NCBI GenBank assembly: GCA_000403945.1
Contig: APFI01000152.1
Span: 1 to 7,789 of the forward strand
Source of the DNA: Desulfovibrio sp. Dsv1
Lineage (GTDB): Bacteria; Desulfobacterota; Desulfovibrionia; Desulfovibrionales; Desulfovibrionaceae
Reading direction: 5' to 3'
Length of the DNA: 7,789 bases
Of this stretch, positions 1 through 4,433 are shown one piece after another. Numbering within the stretch: the first letter of the stretch is position 1; each line of letters starts with the position of its first letter. The translations under genes and the position numbers were made by a program. The notes under the pieces were generated by a model, which saw only the letters and a list, made by a program, of their open reading frames with translations, made no database searches and was not told the DNA's origin.

Positions 1-1118
1 ATGACGACGAGGCCATAACCCTGACTGTGACGGCGGCGGTGAACAAGCCTCAGGGGACACTGGCGGGTCATGTGCCCGCCGACAGCGCGACAATCCCGAT
101 CAAAAACGTGTCCGGCGGCTTCTTCCCCGGACGCGGCGTGGCGGCCATCAACGCGGAAAAAATCCGCTATACTGACGTGGTGCGCGGCCCCGGCGGCTTT
201 GTGACGGCCCTTGCCGGCTGCGTGCGAGGCTTCGCCGGGACCACGGCGGCGGAAATCGGCGACGGCGATACCGTGACGCTGAACAGTCGCGTCTATTTTC
301 AGGATGTTTGTCGTCCTACGCTGTCTGTATGGGTGAAAGACGATCATACCGTGCGTTTCGCGTCCGGGGCTGTGGTCACGCAGGCCACGATTCCGCAGAG
401 CAGAGAGGGTGGCCAGCATGCGGACTTCAGTTTGCAGTTCCGGAAAATGGGCTGGTGCGGCTCCTCGCTGCTGAAAAGCGCGCCTGTGGGGGCGGAACTC
501 TCCGTGGTGACGGACGGCGGCGATTCCGCTTCCGGGGCGTACACCGAGGGCGGCATCATCAAGAACGCCACCAGAAACGACGACAACGGCGGCGCGGGCT
601 ACACCGTCATTGCCGTGGACGACGAGAACGGGACTATCACGGTGAGCCCCACGCCTTCCGGCTGGCTGGAAGACGACCGGATCGAACCCTGGCTGCCTTC
701 CGCCACGGAGCGGGGGGAAGCACTGACCGCCGCTTCCGCCCGTGTGTTCATCAGCGGGAAATCCGGCAAGCTGACGGAAGGAAGCCTCACCATCAACACC
801 CCCACGTCCTTCACCAGTGAAATCGGCGACGAATATCCCGGCGAGAATGCCGACGGCATGCGCTCGATCACCATGACCAACGGCATGTATTTCCGCCGCA
901 AGGATGCCGTGGAGTTCAAGCGCAGCTATAACGGCGACGAGGTGCCGGTGAGCGTGGTGCTTGGCGGCAAGCACGGAGAAACCCTGTCTCTGCTGATGCC
1001 GCGCGTCAAGATGCAGATGCCCAGCGTTGATGAAAACGACACCTTCGTTGTCCTGAACCGCGAGGGCGCGGCATTGGGCACGGTTGGCAACGATTCTCTG
1101 TACATCATCCAGGAATAA
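1..1118 (+). CDS. Phage tail tube protein, 3' part of the gene (5' end outside window)
   Basis: The open frame runs from base 3, with no stop behind it, to a TAA at 1116-1118, so the true start lies upstream. The GTG at 27 is an internal codon. About 371 residues are visible. The C-terminal half is rich in alternating beta-strand patterns and ends in a segment around LSLLMPRVKMQMP and DSLYIIQE, typical of siphophage tail tube subunits, which polymerise into the hollow tail shaft. Near the N-terminal side is a small motif (GVAAINAEKIRYT followed by GCVRGFAGTTAA) that recurs in many phage virion proteins as a compact beta module. The next gene is a G/GT-type chaperone, which is the usual neighbour of a major tail protein in lambda-like phages and supports the call. 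The protein is longer than a minimal tube subunit, so it probably carries an extra domain. The family is assigned by pattern, not by search. Confidence 0.72.
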   Translation, partial: DDEAITLTVTAAVNKPQGTLAGHVPADSATIPIKNVSGGFFPGRGVAAINAEKIRYTDVVRGPGGFVTALAGCVRGFAGTTAAEIGDGDTVTLNSRVYFQDVCRPTLSVWVKDDHTVRFASGAVVTQATIPQSREGGQHADFSLQFRKMGWCGSSLLKSAPVGAELSVVTDGGDSASGAYTEGGIIKNATRNDDNGGAGYTVIAVDDENGTITVSPTPSGWLEDDRIEPWLPSATERGEALTAASARVFISGKSGKLTEGSLTINTPTSFTSEIGDEYPGENADGMRSITMTNGMYFRRKDAVEFKRSYNGDEVPVSVVLGGKHGETLSLLMPRVKMQMPSVDENDTFVVLNREGAALGTVGNDSLYIIQE

Positions 1119-1132
1119 GGAGCGATTCCACA

Positions 1133-1492
1133 ATGCGGATCATGACCGAAGCGTTCAAGGACAAGAGCTTTTTTGTGCCCATGAGCAAGGACAAGAGCGA
1201 GGGCGTATTTGTGCGTCCGGTGACGGCCACCATGCGCCGACAGGTACAGCAGGAGGCCTTGAAGGAGGCCGGAGCGGACGTATCCATCGCGGACTTTTTC
1301 GCGGTGGTGAAATTGCTGCAAAAGGGTTTGACCGGCTGGCAGGGCTTTCAGGACATGGAGGGGCGAGAAATCGAGTTTTCCGCCGAGACGGTGAAGGAAC
1401 TCTGCGAATGCGATCCCGACTTCATGGCCGGACTGGCGGCCCGCATTCAGCATGTGGCCCGCATGGGCGAACTGGAAGACAAAAAAAACTGA
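1133..1492 (+). CDS. Tail assembly chaperone, short form (lambda gpG-like)
   Basis: A 119-residue protein begins at ATG 1133, ten bases after an AAGGAG ribosome binding site (1117-1122) that overlaps the stop of the tail tube gene. The ATG at 1142 is too far from that site to be preferred. The protein is small, charged and largely helical, and has no membrane segment. In lambda-type phages the G protein, with its frameshifted GT partner, coats the tape measure protein and recruits tail tube subunits during tail assembly, and is absent from the virion. Position between tail tube and tape measure genes, length, and the programmed frameshift signal at its last codons all fit. The primary sequence gives little direct homology, as is normal for this family. 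The stop codon TGA (1490-1492) lies immediately after the slippery heptamer. Confidence 0.82.
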   Translation: MRIMTEAFKDKSFFVPMSKDKSEGVFVRPVTATMRRQVQQEALKEAGADVSIADFFAVVKLLQKGLTGWQGFQDMEGREIEFSAETVKELCECDPDFMAGLAARIQHVARMGELEDKKN

Positions 1493-1842
1493 TTGCCTGG
1501 GCCGCGTGGTTTCTTGACGCCGACGCGCGGCCCGGTTGTGAAGACTGCCGGGAACTCCACGAGGAAAACGGGGAACCCCCTCCCTGTGGCGCATGCTCCA
1601 TGCCCGTGGAAATATCCCTGAAGAACTGGCAGGCGTGGGAGGCATGGATCAGCCTGGACGGGACGGGGCGCGATATCGACGGCATGAGCGGATTCCCCTT
1701 GCCGCTCCGCATTGAGGCCGTTGAACACGAATGCGCCCGCCATGACGACCCGGAAGGCATCCGTTGGCGGTTGCTGCTCATTGAGGAGCGGGCCCTGCGT
1801 ATCCGGCGGGAAGAATACCGCGAAAGATCAAAATCGAAATAA
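1133..1842 (+). CDS. Tail assembly chaperone, frameshifted long form (lambda gpGT-like)
   Basis: Ribosomes slipping back one base at 1483-1489 would continue from CTG 1489 into the -1 frame and end at TAA 1840-1842, giving a protein of about 236 residues (119 from the first frame, then 117). The second frame has no credible start of its own: the first ATG inside it (1600) lacks a ribosome binding site. It still has protein-like composition, with many Trp, Glu and Arg residues and a charged C-terminus ending RERSKSK. In lambda the extra T part binds the major tail protein while G binds the tape measure. An unusual feature is a C-x2-C-x12-C-x2-C arrangement at about residues 136-155 (CEDC and CGAC), which could bind zinc. 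The -1 frame is also open upstream of the slip site (from 1084), but that part overprints the G frame and is not a gene. Confidence 0.82.
1483..1535 (+). promoter_or_regulatory. Programmed -1 ribosomal frameshift signal
   Basis: The heptamer A AAA AAC at 1483-1489 sits in the correct phase of the first frame (codons AAA 1484, AAC 1487), and the zero-frame stop TGA follows at once. Seven bases further on begins a hairpin, 1497-1508 paired with 1524-1535. It has twelve pairs, eight of them an uninterrupted GC stem (GGGCCGCG with CGCGGCCC), two G-U pairs, and a 15-base loop. Heptamer, spacer and stem all match the known design of -1 frameshift sites. A weak pseudoknot (loop 1512-1515 with 1541-1544) is possible but only four pairs long. 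Confidence 0.87.
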
Positions 1843-1852
1843 CGGCGAAAGG

Positions 1853-1880
1853 CCCCGCTCCATCCGGAGCGGGGTTTTTT
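1853..1880 (+). terminator. Rho-independent terminator after the chaperone gene
   Basis: Nine-base perfect stem CCCCGCTCC (1853-1861) with GGAGCGGGG (1866-1874), loop ATCC, then six T residues (1875-1880). It lies 11 bases after the stop of the long chaperone frame. In the minus direction the stem is not followed by a T run, so it acts on plus-strand transcripts. It would separate the tape measure gene from the upstream tail genes unless late transcription is antiterminated. Confidence 0.9.
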
Positions 1881-1979
1881 GCCACGTATTCTGTCCTCCG
1901 GCATGCGAATTTGTCAATGAGTCAAAAAGAGATTCAAGATAGGCTCCTTGACATCCCCCCTGCCGATGCTGCCTTTGTC

Positions 1980-2192
1980 CTATTCGCCCCACGTCAAAAT
2001 CGGCTTTCTCTGTTTTGCAGCGCAATCAGCCAGATATGCGTTTATCAGGGTCTGATAGGGCATATTCACCTCTTCGGATAATCCCTTGAAATAATCCACT
2101 GTCGCTTTGTCCAGCCGGATGGTAACCGTGGTTTTTTGTGGCTTTATATATGGATTCTTGATTCCTTGCGAAAAATCGTATTCCTCACGCAT
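1980..2192 (-). CDS. brnA: BrnA-family antitoxin
   Basis: A 70-residue protein on the minus strand. It opens with MREEYDFSQGIKNPY, the typical BrnA start, followed by TVTIRLDKATVDYFKGL and PYQTLINAYLADC (about residues 22-57), which form the ribbon-helix-helix type DNA-binding part. Known BrnA proteins bind and neutralise the BrnT ribonuclease and, as dimers or with the toxin, repress their own promoter. The gene starts 2 bases after the stop of brnT. Its ribosome binding site (GGAGG) lies within the last codons of brnT, so the two are translated as a coupled unit in the usual toxin-first BrnTA order. Length is normal and nothing appears damaged. No clear minus-strand terminator was seen after it. 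Confidence 0.93.
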   Translation of the reverse strand: MREEYDFSQGIKNPYIKPQKTTVTIRLDKATVDYFKGLSEEVNMPYQTLINAYLADCAAKQRKPILTWGE

Positions 2193-2194
2193 GA

Positions 2195-2476
2195 TTATTT
2201 CCTCCGTTCATAGGTGGCTATTTCTGTCTTTGATGCTTTTCTGGCAGAAAAAATTCTGATTTGTTCATCGTTTTCCCGGTAGCAGTGGCAAACCACAAGC
2301 AGACGCAGAACTGAACTCAAGCCTAGCATCAGGAATCTGTCTTCATCATCGGAATGGTCAGGATCGAAAATCCGTAATGCCTCACAATCCTGAAAAACTG
2401 TCTGCGCTTCCTCGAATGTCACGCCGTGCTTAAGTTTGTTAATAGTGGCCTTGTGGGGATCCCAGGTAAATTCCAT
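2195..2476 (-). CDS. brnT: BrnT-family toxin (RelE-like ribonuclease)
   Basis: A 93-residue protein on the minus strand. The N-terminal motif FTWDPHKATINKLKHGV followed by TFEEA (about residues 4-24), the central acidic DPDHSDDEDR with FLMLG, and the C-terminal RIFSARKASKTE with YERR are the hallmarks of BrnT. These toxins have a RelE-like fold and stop growth by cleaving RNA. ATG 2476 (minus) is preceded by AAAGGAGATGTC, a strong ribosome binding site. The gene is intact, is followed directly by the antitoxin, and has its own promoter just upstream. The pair is visibly more AT-rich than the tail genes on either side, as expected for a transferred module. Likely roles are prophage maintenance or defence; this is inferred from the family. 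Confidence 0.94.
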   Translation of the reverse strand: MEFTWDPHKATINKLKHGVTFEEAQTVFQDCEALRIFDPDHSDDEDRFLMLGLSSVLRLLVVCHCYRENDEQIRIFSARKASKTEIATYERRK

Positions 2477-2489
2477 GACATCTCCTTTC

Positions 2490-2525
2490 GTAAATGTATT
2501 ATATTTACAATGTAAATTTTATCAA
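2490..2525 (-). promoter_or_regulatory. Promoter and probable BrnA operator of brnTA
   Basis: Read on the minus strand: TTGATA (complement of 2520-2525), 16 bases, then a perfect TATAAT (complement of 2498-2503). Between and overlapping them lies a 15-base palindrome ATTTACATTGTAAAT (2503-2517). A further ATTTAC half-site lies at 2490-2495, and another inside the first codons of brnT at 2466-2471. BrnA is known to autoregulate its operon, so these repeats are the natural operator. Promoter elements are seen directly; BrnA binding is inferred. Confidence 0.7.
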
Positions 2526-2538
2526 CCAGTTTTTCTCC

Positions 2539-2567
2539 TTGACTTTTCCCGTATTCTGTGGCGTTGT
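2539..2567 (+). promoter_or_regulatory. Possible promoter of the first C4/antirepressor unit
   Basis: TTGACT at 2539-2544 is a good -35 element, but no good -10 box stands at the right distance (CGTTGT at a 17-base spacing is poor). The second unit has the near-identical TTGACATTT at the matching place, and in both units the inferred transcript start falls near the upstream target copy. It sits 13 bases from the divergent brnTA -35 element and inside one arm of a 10-base inverted repeat (2537-2546 with 2614-2623). Confidence 0.3.
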
Positions 2568-2580
2568 GTGGGTACGGAGC

Positions 2581-2598
2581 CGAAAACTCCACTGCGAG
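2581..2598 (+). promoter_or_regulatory. Upstream copy of the C4 target of unit 1
   Basis: CGAAAAC (2581-2587), four bases, then CTGCGAG (2592-2598). These repeat the two target blocks at the downstream ribosome binding site (2766-2781) and are complementary to the antisense segments of the C4 RNA at 2724-2730 and 2714-2721. The first block would be shown in the loop of a small hairpin (GGAG 2576-2579 with CTCC 2587-2590). It may act as a decoy or second control site. Confidence 0.65.
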
Positions 2599-2603
2599 CG
2601 GAT

Positions 2604-2630
2604 GCCTTTCCCGAAAGTCAAGGCTTTTTT
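2604..2630 (+). terminator. Terminator-like hairpin between upstream target and C4 RNA, unit 1
   Basis: GCCTT (2604-2608) pairs with AAGGC (2620-2624) and six T residues follow (2625-2630). The stem is short and has an 11-base loop with a competing internal hairpin (CTTTC with GAAAG), so strength is uncertain. The second unit has a terminator-like hairpin in the same place. Confidence 0.5.
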
Positions 2631-2665
2631 CATGTCCTGTTTTGGGATATGAATACGGTCATTCT

Positions 2666-2740
2666 GGCCGGGAGTAGGCTAATACAATACCCTCCGGGGG
2701 AATATGCCTGCCGCCTCGCAGCGGTTTTCGACTCCCGGCC
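2666..2740 (+). ncRNA. c4: C4 antisense RNA, copy 1
   Basis: A 75-base element with the fold of the phage P1/P7 C4 RNA family. The closing stem is a perfect 10 pairs (GGCCGGGAGT 2666-2675 with ACTCCCGGCC 2731-2740). The first internal helix is AGGC 2676-2679 with GCCT 2706-2709, enclosing the CCCTCCGGGGG hairpin. The second is CCG 2711-2713 with CGG 2722-2724, loop CCTCGCAG (2714-2721). The loop is exactly antisense to CTGCGAGG (2774-2781), which contains the ribosome binding site of the gene at 2787. The linker GTTTTCG (2724-2730) is antisense to CGAAAAC (2766-2772). In P1 and P7, C4 RNA represses the antirepressor operon by pairing over its ribosome binding site. The same action here is inferred from the visible complementarity, and size and position fit. 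Confidence 0.9.
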
Positions 2741-2765
2741 TTCTCTTTTGCCTAAAGGGAGAAAA

Positions 2766-2781
2766 CGAAAACACTGCGAGG
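2766..2781 (+). promoter_or_regulatory. C4 target covering the ribosome binding site of the BRO-N gene
   Basis: CGAAAAC (2766-2772) and CTGCGAGG (2774-2781) are separated by one base and complementary to the linker and loop of C4 copy 1: fifteen pairs with one small internal loop. GAGG at 2778-2781, five bases before ATG 2787, is the ribosome binding site, so pairing would block translation. A hairpin (2741-2749 with 2755-2763, nine pairs) lies between the C4 RNA and this site and would leave the target single-stranded. Confidence 0.8.
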
Positions 2782-2786
2782 TTCCC

Positions 2787-3206
2787 ATGTCACAGGCCCT
2801 TTGTTTCAACGATGTCCAGTTTGAAATCATTTCCCGCAATGGGCAGCCGTGGATTACCGCCCGCCAACTTTCCCAAGCTCTTGGCTACGCTCGTGAAGAT
2901 TCCGTTCTCAAAATTTACGAACGGAATAAGGAAGAATTTTCTTCAATGATGTCAGCCACCGTCAAAATGACGGTGGGCCTGACAGAGGTTGTAGCCCGTA
3001 TTTTTTCAATGCGTGGATGCCATCTTGTGGGCATGCTATCCCGCACCCCTGTAGCCAAGGCGTTTCGTCGCTGGGTGCTGGATGTACTTGACCGGCTCGC
3101 GGCGGAAGAACGAGCCGCCCTCCCCAGCCAGTCCACCCCATCCACCGCCGACGATCGCAAGCCGTTGCGTTCACTGGTGCAATTCATGCTTGACATTTCT
3201 GCCTGA
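2787..3206 (+). CDS. BRO-N domain phage antirepressor, short form
   Basis: A 139-residue protein from ATG 2787, preceded by GAGG at five bases. The frame is open further upstream (to 2436), but that part covers the brnTA promoter, the C4 RNA and its target, and is not coding. Residues about 8-105 form a BRO-N domain: PWITARQLSQALGY, then RIFSMRGCHLVGMLSRTPVAKAFRRWVLDVLDR near the end. BRO-N proteins in phages act as antirepressors or DNA-binding regulators that inactivate the lysogeny repressor. After a linker the protein shows DDRKPLRSLV, the opening of the P22_AR_C domain found complete in the next gene (ASRKPLRSLV), then ends eight residues later. It therefore looks truncated where the promoter of the second unit begins. 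Translation is probably controlled by C4 copy 1. Whether the short form works is unknown. Confidence 0.85.
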   Translation: MSQALCFNDVQFEIISRNGQPWITARQLSQALGYAREDSVLKIYERNKEEFSSMMSATVKMTVGLTEVVARIFSMRGCHLVGMLSRTPVAKAFRRWVLDVLDRLAAEERAALPSQSTPSTADDRKPLRSLVQFMLDISA

Positions 3207-3218
3207 TTGTGCATTTCT
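3190..3218 (+). promoter_or_regulatory. Possible promoter of the second C4/antirepressor unit
   Basis: A perfect TTGACA (3190-3195) lies over the last codons of the BRO-N gene, with ATTTCT (3213-3218) at a 17-base spacing as a weak -10. Transcription would start near 3225, at the upstream target copy. A second weak candidate directly before the C4 RNA is TACAAT (3309-3314). Both are inferences from sequence alone. Confidence 0.35.
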
Positions 3219-3224
3219 GAATGT

Positions 3225-3237
3225 ACTACTACTATGG
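3225..3237 (+). promoter_or_regulatory. Upstream copy of the C4 target of unit 2
   Basis: ACTAC (3225-3229) and CTATGG (3232-3237) repeat the target blocks found at the ribosome binding site of the ant gene (AACTAC 3434-3439 and CTATGGA 3444-3450). They are complementary to the linker and loop of C4 copy 2. The blocks are short, so the support comes mainly from the same arrangement in unit 1. Confidence 0.5.
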
Positions 3238-3277
3238 CAGTGCCCGCGCCGCTGTTTCAAAAATATGCGCGTTCCTG

Positions 3278-3304
3278 CCCGGCTCTTTTGCTGGGTTTCT
3301 TTTT
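3278..3304 (+). terminator. Terminator-like hairpin between upstream target and C4 RNA, unit 2
   Basis: CCCGGC (3278-3283) pairs with GCTGGG (3290-3295), six pairs including one G-U, loop TCTTTT, then TTTCTTTTT (3296-3304). It is in the same place as the hairpin at 2604-2630 of unit 1. Confidence 0.55.
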
Positions 3305-3336
3305 GGGCTACAATGCCCATCACGCCACGCGAATTT

Positions 3337-3413
3337 GCCGGGTCGATAGCCTCGAATACAAGACCCTTCGGGGGAATAAAGGCAGCCGTCCATAGCGGTA
3401 GTTGAGTCCCGGC
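3337..3413 (+). ncRNA. c4: C4 antisense RNA, copy 2
   Basis: A 77-base element homologous to the one at 2666-2740. The closing stem is GCCGGG 3337-3342 with CCCGGC 3408-3413, extended by T3336-A3414. The first helix is GCCT 3349-3352 with AGGC 3380-3383, enclosing CCCTTCGGGGG. The second is CCG 3386-3388 with CGG 3396-3398, loop TCCATAG (3389-3395). The loop is exactly antisense to CTATGGA (3444-3450), overlapping the GGAGG ribosome binding site of the next gene; GTAGTT (3398-3403) is antisense to AACTAC (3434-3439). The shared motifs CGAATACAAGACCC and GGGGGAATA mark the C4 family. Compared with copy 1 the first helix has all four pairs reversed and the target-pairing loop is different. It should repress the P22 Ant-like gene. 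Confidence 0.9.
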
Positions 3414-3433
3414 ATTTCTCATTCCAAATGCCA

Positions 3434-3450
3434 AACTACTAAACTATGGA
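3434..3450 (+). promoter_or_regulatory. C4 target covering the ribosome binding site of ant
   Basis: AACTAC (3434-3439) and CTATGGA (3444-3450) are complementary to the linker and loop of C4 copy 2. CTATGGA overlaps the ribosome binding site GGAGG (3448-3452), which is four bases before ATG 3457. A seven-pair hairpin GGCATTT 3411-3417 with AAATGCC 3426-3432 lies just before it and shares GGC 3411-3413 with the closing stem of the C4 RNA, so the two cannot form together. Confidence 0.75.
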
Positions 3451-3456
3451 GGCCAT

Positions 3457-4359
3457 ATGTGCCAGCTTTCCCCTGTTCCCTTCCACGGCGACATCATCTT
3501 CTGCATCGACTACCAGAACCAGCCTTACACCCCCATGCGGCCCATCGTGGAAAACATGGGGCTTGACTGGGGTGGGCAGGCGGTAAAACTCAAGGCCAAC
3601 AAGGATCGCTGGACTGTAGAGATGATCTCTACGGTTGCCCAAGACGGCGTTGAACGGGAAATGTTGTCCATGCCCGTGCGCAAACTTCCGGCGTGGTTGA
3701 ACAGCGTCAACCCCAAGAAGGTGCGGCCCGAACTCCGGTCCAGGATCGAACTCTACCAGAACGAGAGCGACGACGCGCTTTGGGCATACTGGATGGAAGG
3801 GCAGGCGGTACGTAAACCGTCTCCCGCCCTCCCTGAAGCCCCACACATCAAGATTACGCCATCCACCACGGCCAGCCGGAAGCCGCTGCGCTCCTTGGTC
3901 AATGCGTGGGCGCAGGTGAGTGGCACGCCCCACACGGCTCTGTGGCCACAGGTCAAGGCGCACTTCCAGCTTGAGCGGATCGACGATCTGCCGGAAGAGT
4001 GGATACCCGACGCCATAGCCTGGGTACAGGGCAAGATTGACGAGCAGCGGAAGGCCCTGCCACCTTCACCCGGCTCTAATCTGCAACAGAGCCACCCCGC
4101 CCCGGCACTGGCGATAACCGACGAGATTGACGTGCATCTTGCCGCGATCCGTGAGCATATCCGCCACATCAATGACCATGAGGAAGCCATTTTCCAGGCT
4201 GTCCGTAAGGGCATGCCGCCCCTAAGTGGTACAGGTCCCCGTAGTTCCCTTGCCCTCCTGATTCACCGGAACATGGAAAATGCGGGATGGTCGCTGCATT
4301 ACGCGCTGAAGAGCATGGAGGCATCGGCCCGCACCGCTTTGGCTGCCGGACGGATATAG
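3457..4359 (+). CDS. ant: P22 Ant-like phage antirepressor
   Basis: A 300-residue protein, the same size as phage P22 Ant. ATG 3457 has GGAGG four bases upstream. Residues about 8-120 are the P22_AR_N domain: VPFHGDIIF, then PMRPIVENMGLDWGGQ, EMLSMPVRKLPAWL and the closing ALWAYWMEGQAV. Residues about 140-195 are the P22_AR_C domain: RKPLRSLVNAWAQ, then WPQVKAHFQL, DLPEEWIPDAIAWVQGKID. A helical tail of about 75 residues follows. P22 Ant binds and inactivates the prophage repressor without cleaving it, so expression triggers induction and can also affect the repressors of related prophages. Here it is complete, comes after its own C4 RNA, and is followed by a terminator, giving a self-contained module. 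The location inside the tail region is unlike P22, where ant lies in the immunity I region near the tailspike gene. Confidence 0.93.
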   Translation: MCQLSPVPFHGDIIFCIDYQNQPYTPMRPIVENMGLDWGGQAVKLKANKDRWTVEMISTVAQDGVEREMLSMPVRKLPAWLNSVNPKKVRPELRSRIELYQNESDDALWAYWMEGQAVRKPSPALPEAPHIKITPSTTASRKPLRSLVNAWAQVSGTPHTALWPQVKAHFQLERIDDLPEEWIPDAIAWVQGKIDEQRKALPPSPGSNLQQSHPAPALAITDEIDVHLAAIREHIRHINDHEEAIFQAVRKGMPPLSGTGPRSSLALLIHRNMENAGWSLHYALKSMEASARTALAAGRI

Positions 4360-4404
4360 GTGGCCGTCACCTGGGCGGCGGGGATGATGGAGTGAGATAG
4401 AAAG

Positions 4405-4433
4405 GGCCGGACGCCATAAGCGCCCGGCCTTTT
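4405..4433 (+). terminator. Rho-independent terminator after ant
   Basis: GGCCGG (4405-4410) pairs with CCGGCC (4424-4429), followed inside by one A-C mismatch and three more pairs (CGC with GCG), loop CATAA, then TTTT (4430-4433). It ends the antirepressor module 45 bases after the ant stop codon. Confidence 0.82.

Noticed and set aside
1084..1488. Independent plus-strand gene in the -1 frame ahead of the slip site
   Set aside because: It overprints the end of the tail tube gene and the G frame, with low-complexity Gly/Arg/His-rich translation. Only the part after 1489 is protein-like and it is reached by frameshifting.
926..1645. 239-codon minus-strand frame across the tail tube and chaperone genes
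   Set aside because: It runs against two well-supported genes and a frameshift site and has His/Arg/Pro-rich shadow composition.
1917..2081. 54-codon plus-strand ORF starting MSQKEIQDRLLDIPP
   Set aside because: The first 21 residues look protein-like, but there is no ribosome binding site, it follows a terminator, and the rest is antisense to brnA. It could be a gene remnant; not supportable as a gene.
2436..2786. Upstream extension of the BRO-N open frame
   Set aside because: The frame is open, but it overlaps the brnT start, the brnTA promoter, the C4 RNA and its target, and the translated part has no domain character. ATG 2787 has the ribosome binding site.
3207..3395. Short plus-strand frame between the BRO-N and ant genes
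   Set aside because: It lies over the unit 2 promoter, terminator-like hairpin and C4 RNA, and contains no trace of the missing P22_AR_C domain.
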